A stretch of 10,647 nucleotides of DNA from Chloroflexota bacterium (lineage in GTDB: Bacteria; Chloroflexota; Chloroflexia; JAMDCE01), in contig JAMDCE010000142.1 in assembly GCA_023489135.1 (NCBI GenBank), forward strand, positions 1 to 10,647. The letters are read 5' to 3'. The notes below the pieces were generated by a model. It saw only the letters and a list, made by a program, of their open reading frames with translations, was not told the DNA's origin and did no database searches. A program made the translations under genes and the position numbers. Below are positions 6,455-10,647 of the stretch, piece by piece. Position 1 is the first letter of the stretch; every line of letters begins with the position of its first letter.

Positions 6455-8737
6455 TTAGGGCTTTCTTACAGGCACAGCTGTGCCCGCGCTCGGTGCGTCC
6501 TTGGTGGCTGTCCACGTTCCTTTCATCCAGCCGACATCTTTCCCGCCAGATTGCAGGATAGTTTTCCACGTGCCGCGCAGCTCCAGACCGCGCGGCGTTC
6601 GTATGACCTCGCCTTCCATGTTCATTGTCCCCTGCCCAGGCCTAACTTCGCTCACAGAAATTGAGCCATTGGAGTATTTCATCTGCGCGAGGGTCGGCTT
6701 TCCAGGCTTTCCATCCGGCGACAACGCCGTATTCATCTTGCCCGTGCCATCCTTGCCGACCTGCATATCAATATCCATCGGCAGAGGCTGGCCCTTCATT
6801 TTTTCGAGGGCAGCCAAGATCGACAGGTCACATCCGTCGCCAGCTTTCTTGTCGGCAGATGATGCTTCTTTTGCCGCCACCGGATCCAGGTAGATTTCGG
6901 TGATTACGAAAGACCCCGTGTTCCATTTCCCGCCGATTTCTTGAACTGTAGGATAGAGGTCGATGCCAAACTTCTCCTTAAGGAAGGCCGCATATGCGTC
7001 GCGTCCTTCGTACCATTTGTACGTTGCGAGTATCAAGTCGCCCAGCGCGAGTTGCTTGTCAGATGTAACCTTGAGACCAAGATTCAAGGTCCTGCCGGTA
7101 TCTCGCAGAATCTTGTCCCTTAGTTTGAGCAAGAGGTCCAGCCGCTGCTCTACGTCCAACTCGGTCTTGTAGCCGAACATCCCTGGATCGAGCAGGCTCT
7201 TGTCCTTGAACTCCTTGATGAGACGCTCAAGGGCCTTTTGTTCTTCCTCCGCGTGAGCTTCGTTTTTCGCTCGCTCCTGGAACTTCGCCTTGAGGTCGTT
7301 TTGGACTTTGGCTCTTACCTTGTCTTCTTCCGCGGCGGTGAGGGGAGGCTGTGGCGGCTCAGTGTCAGATCTTTCTCGATTGACCCGCTTGATCTCCTCC
7401 AACTCGATCTGCCTGCCGATGCCGCGCATCTGGTCCCACAAGGATTCGAAATCGCCCTTGTCGACGTTGTATCCCCAGAACTTGCCGTTGGCGCCGTTCT
7501 TGTAGGCCTGGTACGCCGCCTCGATCTCGCCGTTTTTCCACTGCCCGATCTCGTAGTCAATCACTTCGGCGGCTGCTTTGGTGACTTTGGTCACTAAGAA
7601 TTGGTCGGCGATCTTCCCCCCCAGAATACGACCGGCGTCTTTATATCTGCCTTCGGCTAGATATCCCGAGGCCTGGGCCACGGACTCCACGTACCCGACG
7701 CCTTTGTCCGCCAGGCTGCCCAGAGCCTTGGATAGTTTGGACTTTTCGACGTTCTCGGCGATCTTCTTGCCGGCGAACACCTGGAGGCTTTGGTTCGCGC
7801 CGACAACGTCCCCTTCCATTATTTTTTCGTAGATATCGCGGTAGTCATCATCGTTGGCCAGGCTGCTGAGTATCTTTGATTTTGTGGACTCGTCGTCGAT
7901 ACCGAGTCGATCCTTCAGTATGTGCTCCACAGTTTTCTCCACTGCTTTTTCCACATACTTGTCGACCGTTTTTTGTGCCATGTTCTCCAGGGTCTTGCTG
8001 TGTGCGTATTTCTCGATTCTCTGGTCCAAACTTATCTTGCCGTAGCCGAACAGCGAAAAATGATAGGTGGAGAATGTCAGCGTCCGCGCTTTGAGGTCGA
8101 CTACGCCCGGCCTCAGATATTCCCAATCCTTACCATCAAAATAGGTGACCCAAAAATCGCTCGGGAGGGTGCGGGTAGTGATTTGCCTGCTGTCGATCTT
8201 CATGGTGATGCTCACAGGCTGGCTCAAGCGCACCTCTTTGTCGCCCGCTGATATCGAAATCGGCGCACCCCCCGGGGCAAACTCCTTGGCCACGATGTCT
8301 GGCACCTTGTCTGGAGTGGATATCGTGACCGTCGCTGCCGAATCCAGTATGTTTCCCGGAACCGAAACCTTAACCAGATCCTTTTCGACGTCTCCCAAAG
8401 ATGTTTCAGCATTTCCGCTGCTCGCGCTCAACGGATTGGCAATGGGTTTCTCATATTTCCAGGCGGTCAATCGGGGGTCCGCAGTGGGTGAAGGCGGAAC
8501 GACAGGCTTGGCTTTTGGTGCCGGCGCGGCACCAACTCCGGGCTGCGCCTTGCCTTGATCGATTTGAGAAGACCCGCTACCTGGCGGTGCCTCACTGGAA
8601 GCAGGTTGATTCCCGGCGCACGAAGTGGCTGCCATGGTCAGCATCAGCACAAGTGCCACGGTTGACAGTACCCGATCCGGCTTACACAACCCGTTCCACC
8701 TCTTTGGCTCGATCGCCACAGACTTCTTGTATCCCAT
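6455..8737 (-). CDS. large lipoprotein with beta-sandwich, helical and beta-rich C-terminal domains
   Basis: I do not recognise a named family. Numbering from ATG 8735-8737, a hydrophobic segment (about 24-35) leads to the lipobox AATSC with Cys40, so lipid anchoring is expected. A Pro/Ala/Ser linker (about 43-86) follows. Residues about 92-232 look like a ZU5-like beta-sandwich (VSVPGNILDSAATVTIS, PVSITMKI, ending TYHFSLFGYGK). Residues about 235-590 are mainly helical and highly charged, with coiled-coil-like parts (about 460-515). Residues about 600-748 are beta-rich with two GTW turns near 723 and 740. It may be an envelope scaffold or binding protein. The frame also opens at TTG 8749. 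TTG at 8689, preceded by AGAGGTGG, would give an ideal 24-residue lipoprotein signal. ATG 8737 follows a run of seven G. The downstream Lgt-like gene fits its need for lipidation. Confidence 0.75.
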   Translation of the reverse strand: MGYKKSVAIEPKRWNGLCKPDRVLSTVALVLMLTMAATSCAGNQPASSEAPPGSGSSQIDQGKAQPGVGAAPAPKAKPVVPPSPTADPRLTAWKYEKPIANPLSASSGNAETSLGDVEKDLVKVSVPGNILDSAATVTISTPDKVPDIVAKEFAPGGAPISISAGDKEVRLSQPVSITMKIDSRQITTRTLPSDFWVTYFDGKDWEYLRPGVVDLKARTLTFSTYHFSLFGYGKISLDQRIEKYAHSKTLENMAQKTVDKYVEKAVEKTVEHILKDRLGIDDESTKSKILSSLANDDDYRDIYEKIMEGDVVGANQSLQVFAGKKIAENVEKSKLSKALGSLADKGVGYVESVAQASGYLAEGRYKDAGRILGGKIADQFLVTKVTKAAAEVIDYEIGQWKNGEIEAAYQAYKNGANGKFWGYNVDKGDFESLWDQMRGIGRQIELEEIKRVNRERSDTEPPQPPLTAAEEDKVRAKVQNDLKAKFQERAKNEAHAEEEQKALERLIKEFKDKSLLDPGMFGYKTELDVEQRLDLLLKLRDKILRDTGRTLNLGLKVTSDKQLALGDLILATYKWYEGRDAYAAFLKEKFGIDLYPTVQEIGGKWNTGSFVITEIYLDPVAAKEASSADKKAGDGCDLSILAALEKMKGQPLPMDIDMQVGKDGTGKMNTALSPDGKPGKPTLAQMKYSNGSISVSEVRPGQGTMNMEGEVIRTPRGLELRGTWKTILQSGGKDVGWMKGTWTATKDAPSAGTAVPVRKP

Positions 8738-8785
8738 CAGCCCCCCCAACTACGGCTCGCCAATCTAAAGCTCTTGGGACTCTTA

Positions 8786-9158
8786 CTAGCCGATATCCTG
8801 CATATTTTTTTGCAGGTCGGTGAATACACCGAATAGAGCAATCCTGGCTATTCTCCATCACGGATATCCCTTCTGCAAAGGGACCAATAGGCTTCAATTG
8901 CCCTGCATGGGTCCTTTCAAGGCCCATTCGTGGTCCGGATGCGGTGGGATAAAATCCAATGTGGCGCTTATGAACGGCGAACCAGACCAGGTTGCCTTTC
9001 AAATAGAAAGCGGGCATCTGATAGCTTATTTTTTCTATGGCGTCCAGAGCCGACTCCTTAATCACCGCCCTGATCTCGACCAGAATATGTTGCACGTCTT
9101 CCGGAAACTGTGAAATGTATTCATCGATCGTGGTTGGATGACCTTTTTCCCCTTCCAT
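8786..9158 (-). pseudogene. DUF1801 protein gene, copy 1, frameshifted
   Basis: DUF1801 proteins (YdhG-like, about 115-140 residues, sometimes described as frataxin-like iron chaperones) are small cytoplasmic proteins of uncertain role. The start ATG 9156-9158 follows AGGAG. The N-terminal part fits the family well: TTIDEYISQFPEDVQ, EKISYQMPAFYLKG, HIGFYPTASG. After about residue 70 the open frame no longer resembles the family, although it runs on to 8682. A different minus frame at 8884-8786 reads VPLQKGYP, stop, WRIARIALFGV, which lines up with the usual C-terminal pattern FPLDKPLP..LIRRIV.FRV. There are two stops in that frame, at 8894-8896 and 8858-8860. I read this as a decayed gene with at least one frameshift between about 8890 and 8950. 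Confidence 0.65.
8797..8816. repeat. short perfect inverted repeat upstream of the lipoprotein gene
   Basis: CCTGCA (8797-8802) and TGCAGG (8811-8816) flank an AT-only 8-base loop. It lies about 60 bases before the lipoprotein ATG and inside the decayed DUF1801 tail. It could be a regulatory site or hairpin, but no promoter with good boxes was found beside it. Confidence 0.35.
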
Positions 9159-9166
9159 TTGGCTCC
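9000..9166 (-). repeat. 167-bp direct repeat, copy 1 (DUF1801 5' half)
   Basis: By eye this matches 10314-10480 with six single-base differences and no gap, in the same orientation. It covers the ribosome site and the first 53 codons of the DUF1801 gene. Similarity continues less cleanly to about 9187, with one indel. Outside those limits the flanks differ. Confidence 0.9.
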
Positions 9167-9201
9167 TTATCTAAAGACGGCGGAATATTCACCGAGGCAA
9201 A

Positions 9202-9224
9202 GAGCAAGGAAGCTCCGCCTGCTC
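9202..9224 (-). terminator. weak candidate terminator after the nucleotidyltransferase gene
   Basis: On the minus strand GAGCA (9224-9220) pairs with TGCTC (9206-9202). Two further G:C pairs can form across a bulge, and only TTT follows. It starts 34 bases past the stop codon of the HEPN/nucleotidyltransferase pair. A similar short T-run on the other side would let it act in both directions. Two identical GAATATTC octamers (9183-9190 and 9230-9237) flank it. The T-run is short, so confidence is low. Confidence 0.3.
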
Positions 9225-9257
9225 GTTTAGAATATTCATACTAACGGCTCCCCCAAC

Positions 9258-9857
9258 TCACGCCTCTCGCCAAACAGGAATGATGTCATAAATGGCACCG
9301 GCATCGTCCAGTGCCTCGCACACGGCACGGGCTCGCTCCGCAGGCACCAGGGCCGCGCCCCGGGCCAGGTCTAAGCCGGGCAGACTAATGAGACCGTGTC
9401 TGCCACGTGTGCCGTGTAGACGTCGGGCCAGTCGCACCCGTTCATTGGGCAAGGTCCCTTTGAGCGAGAAGCGAACGACGTCCCACGGTGCCAACCCACT
9501 CGGCCGCAGCATAGCCAGCGCTGACCACTCGCCGTAGAGCACGATGCCATCGGTCACCAGCTCGTGCAGGAGACTCGCGCCCAGCGCGTCCGGATCCCCC
9601 GCGATGGCCACCAGCGGGGCAATGTGCACCGGGAGGCGGGCTTCACTCTCTATTTCCGAAATCTCGACCACCACGCGGCGCCTGGCCTCATCGTGGCCGC
9701 CGCCGGACGTGCCCCTGAGGAGAACCAGAAGATCGATGTCGCTCTTGCGCCCGAAGTCGCCGCGAGCATAGGAGCCAAAGACGACGATGGCCACAATCGA
9801 GTCGTCCAAGCGCAGTCGTCGCACGATCGTATCGAGGCCAGTCTCAATTCGATCCAC
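9258..9857 (-). CDS. MNT-type nucleotidyltransferase (HEPN/MNT module partner)
   Basis: This is a minimal nucleotidyltransferase of the DNA polymerase beta superfamily. Such proteins paired with HEPN proteins can act as antitoxins that modify the HEPN partner with AMP. From GTG 9855-9857 it is 199 residues. The motif GSYARGDFGRKSDIDLLV (about 28-45) supplies the Gly-Ser loop and two metal-binding aspartates (D40, D42). The usual third acidic residue is not evident: the matching strand reads LPVHIAPLV with His78. About 100 further residues form a C-terminal region ending GAALVPAERARAVCEALDDA and IIPVWREA, a tail I associate with other two-domain proteins of this class. GTG 9857 lies 7 bases after the HEPN stop, suggesting coupled translation. 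An in-frame ATG at 9927-9929 would overlap the HEPN gene, but the domain starts too late to need it. Confidence 0.75.
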   Translation of the reverse strand: MDRIETGLDTIVRRLRLDDSIVAIVVFGSYARGDFGRKSDIDLLVLLRGTSGGGHDEARRRVVVEISEIESEARLPVHIAPLVAIAGDPDALGASLLHELVTDGIVLYGEWSALAMLRPSGLAPWDVVRFSLKGTLPNERVRLARRLHGTRGRHGLISLPGLDLARGAALVPAERARAVCEALDDAGAIYDIIPVWREA

Positions 9858-9864
9858 TACCGGC

Positions 9865-10203
9865 TTAGCCCAGGGACCACTCCTCAATCTTCGCCAGAAG
9901 CTCGTCGATTCTGTGTACCGTGTCGCCATTTCCTTGTCCCCCATACCAACGCCCCGCGCGAATCTCTTCGAGCTCTGCAAAGGCGTTGGCGATCTCCGGA
10001 TGGCCGTTTTCACGCAGCCGCCGTGCTAAGGCCTGGTGCTGGTCATAATCCATGCCGTGGCGGCGCGAAAAACCTGCTGCCACGGCATGGATCGCCATGC
10101 CGTGGCTTGCTTCGGAGTACAGGCGAATGTCCTTGACGGGATCGAGCAATGCGCGGGACGCGCGCAACTGCTCCAACGCGTCTCGATGCCTCTCCTCTTT
10201 CAC
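9865..10203 (-). CDS. HEPN-domain protein (putative toxin partner)
   Basis: The 112-residue all-helical protein has the look of HEPN proteins encoded next to MNT nucleotidyltransferases. The stretch DQHQALARRLRENGHPEIAN, followed by AFAELEEIRAGRWYGG, matches their helix pattern ending in R..R.YG. HEPN toxins are usually RNases with an RxxxxxxH-type motif. The classical RNxxxH near the end of the fold is not present here. R27/H34 has the right spacing but the wrong place, so ribonuclease activity is uncertain. The start is GTG 10201-10203 behind a perfect AGGAGG (10210-10215) with a 6-base gap, the best ribosome site on the minus strand. It is the first gene of a two-gene operon with the nucleotidyltransferase 7 bases downstream. 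The promoter and inverted repeat at 10218-10260 suggest autoregulation. Confidence 0.7.
   Translation of the reverse strand: MKEERHRDALEQLRASRALLDPVKDIRLYSEASHGMAIHAVAAGFSRRHGMDYDQHQALARRLRENGHPEIANAFAELEEIRAGRWYGGQGNGDTVHRIDELLAKIEEWSLG
10050..10106. repeat. triple 12-base repeat forming a perfect hairpin inside the HEPN gene
   Basis: CCATGCCGTGGC occurs at 10050-10061 and again at 10095-10106, and its exact reverse complement GCCACGGCATGG is at 10079-10090. The last two form a perfect 12-bp stem with the 4-base loop ATCG (10091-10094). All three lie in the HEPN coding frame and account for the duplicated SHGM/RHGM peptide pattern. It may have arisen by insertion or copying of a small palindrome. 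In mRNA the stem would be stable. Confidence 0.85.
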
Positions 10204-10217
10204 GCGCGGCCTCCTGT

Positions 10218-10260
10218 GTTATCTTAATTACGATTATATCATATGTGTAATCATGATAAC
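10218..10260 (-). promoter_or_regulatory. HEPN/MNT promoter with embedded inverted-repeat operator
   Basis: The minus strand carries a perfect TATAAT -10 box (10238-10233), about 30 bases before the GTG. No good -35 box lies at the normal distance; TGTTAT (10261-10256) is the best. Around the -10 box two 14-base arms, GTTATCTTAATTAC (10218-10231) and GTAATCATGATAAC (10247-10260), are inverted repeats matching at 12 of 14 positions with a 15-base centre. A weak -35 and a large AT-rich palindrome over the -10 box are what an autorepressed toxin-antitoxin promoter would look like. The regulator is unknown. Confidence 0.55.
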
Positions 10261-10472
10261 ATAAAGCCCGCGACAAAGCCGTGGAATTCTGCCCGCACGC
10301 CGAGAGGGAGAGCCAAATAGAAAGCGGGCATCTGATAGCTTATTTTTTCCATGGCGTCCGGAGCCGATTCCTTAATCACCGTCCTGATCTCGACCAGAAT
10401 ATGCTGCACGTCTTCCGGAAACTGTGAAATGTATTCATCGATCGTGGTTGGATGACCTTTTTTCCCTTCCAT
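10251..10472 (-). pseudogene. DUF1801 protein gene, copy 2, 3'-truncated
   Basis: The ATG at 10470-10472 follows AGGAG exactly as in copy 1, and the first 53 residues (to AFYL) differ from copy 1 at only four positions. At 10314 the similarity ends abruptly and 20 unrelated residues lead to a stop at 10251, inside the HEPN promoter region. The family C-terminus, including GFYPT and the FPL.KPLP segment, is absent, so function is unlikely. The open frame extends upstream to the right edge, but that part shows no family features. Confidence 0.7.
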
Positions 10473-10480
10473 TTGGCTCC
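10314..10480 (-). repeat. 167-bp direct repeat, copy 2 (DUF1801 5' half)
   Basis: This is the partner of 9000-9166, offset by 1314 bases and about 96% identical. The left limit coincides with the truncation of the DUF1801 gene. The segment between the copies contains exactly the HEPN/nucleotidyltransferase operon and its promoter. Confidence 0.9.
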
Positions 10481-10502
10481 TTTTTGAAAACGGTGGAATG
10501 CA

Positions 10503-10580
10503 GTTGATCACGTTCAACCAGAGAATCGGATCCAAGCATCGCGCTCGATTCGAGTGGTAGAGACGCGAGATCTCGAGTCT
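10503..10580. promoter_or_regulatory. cluster of palindromes upstream of DUF1801 copy 2
   Basis: Three inverted repeats lie 30-110 bases before the ATG of copy 2. They are GTTGA/TCAAC (10503-10518), CTCGATTCGAG (10544-10554), and AGACGCGAGATCTCGAGTCT (10561-10580), the last pairing at 9 of 10 positions with no spacer. They may be binding sites of a dimeric regulator. No convincing promoter boxes were found. Nothing further is recognised to the right edge. Confidence 0.35.
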
Positions 10581-10647
10581 AATATGCATCAACCTAAGAG
10601 CGTCTACGGCCAATCCAATCCGAATGGGCCGGCAAATGTTCCCTCTC

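Noticed and set aside
8682..9158. Taking the full 158-codon frame as an intact protein
   Set aside because: The second half does not resemble DUF1801, whereas another frame does, and the extension overlaps the start of the lipoprotein gene.
9858..10013. Longer N-terminus for the nucleotidyltransferase
   Set aside because: It would overlap the HEPN gene by about 150 bases, and the catalytic domain begins just after the HEPN stop.
9000..10480. Insertion sequence or transposon carrying the HEPN/MNT module
   Set aside because: No transposase, terminal inverted repeats or target duplication are visible; the flanking direct repeats are pieces of a gene.

Overview
This is a GC-rich bacterial chromosome fragment with ordinary sigma70-type promoters. 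The best taxonomic clue is the secreted protein at 1526-4321. It carries a choice-of-anchor-Q-like region, a Pro/Thr-repeat linker and a terminal FLPVILR-type tail, a combination I associate with Chloroflexota surface proteins. The ACT/DUF5612-type protein at 4570-5232 resembles proteins of methanogens and some anaerobic bacteria. An uncultured, possibly anaerobic Chloroflexota lineage is my best inference, not a proof.

Layout. Bases 1-454 hold a possible C-terminal scrap of an upstream gene (2-85) and a good forward promoter (144-172). That promoter fires into about 220 bases with no forward reading frame but several small hairpins, so an untested RNA is possible. RNase HI (455-1207, minus) and the large secreted protein (1526-4321, plus) diverge from a 318-base intergenic region containing two back-to-back promoters. 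The secreted protein is a signal-peptide-bearing parallel beta-helix whose turns are interrupted by glycine-rich loops. It is followed, from its own promoter, by the ACT/DUF5612-like protein (4570-5232).

From 5256 on everything is on the minus strand. A 764-codon reading frame encoding a lipoprotein (6455-8737) precedes an Lgt-family membrane protein (5523-6380), giving a plausible lipoprotein/lipid-transfer operon. A truncated remnant resembling the C-terminus of a 4,5-dihydroxyphthalate decarboxylase-like protein (5256-5471) lies after it.

The right end (8786-10647) is an accessory patch. A two-gene HEPN/nucleotidyltransferase module (9258-10203), of the type found in MNT/HEPN toxin-antitoxin loci, has its own promoter embedded in a 12/14-matching inverted repeat. 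It sits between two near-identical 167-bp copies of the 5' half of a DUF1801 gene. Both DUF1801 copies are broken: one by a frameshift and stops, the other by 3' truncation. The patch also contains a perfect 12-bp-stem hairpin inside the HEPN gene and a group of palindromes upstream of the truncated DUF1801 copy.

The best candidates for something undescribed are the beta-helix/glycine-loop protein with its Chloroflexota-type tail, the orphan promoter/RNA at 144-395, and the operator-bearing HEPN/MNT module flanked by broken DUF1801 repeats.
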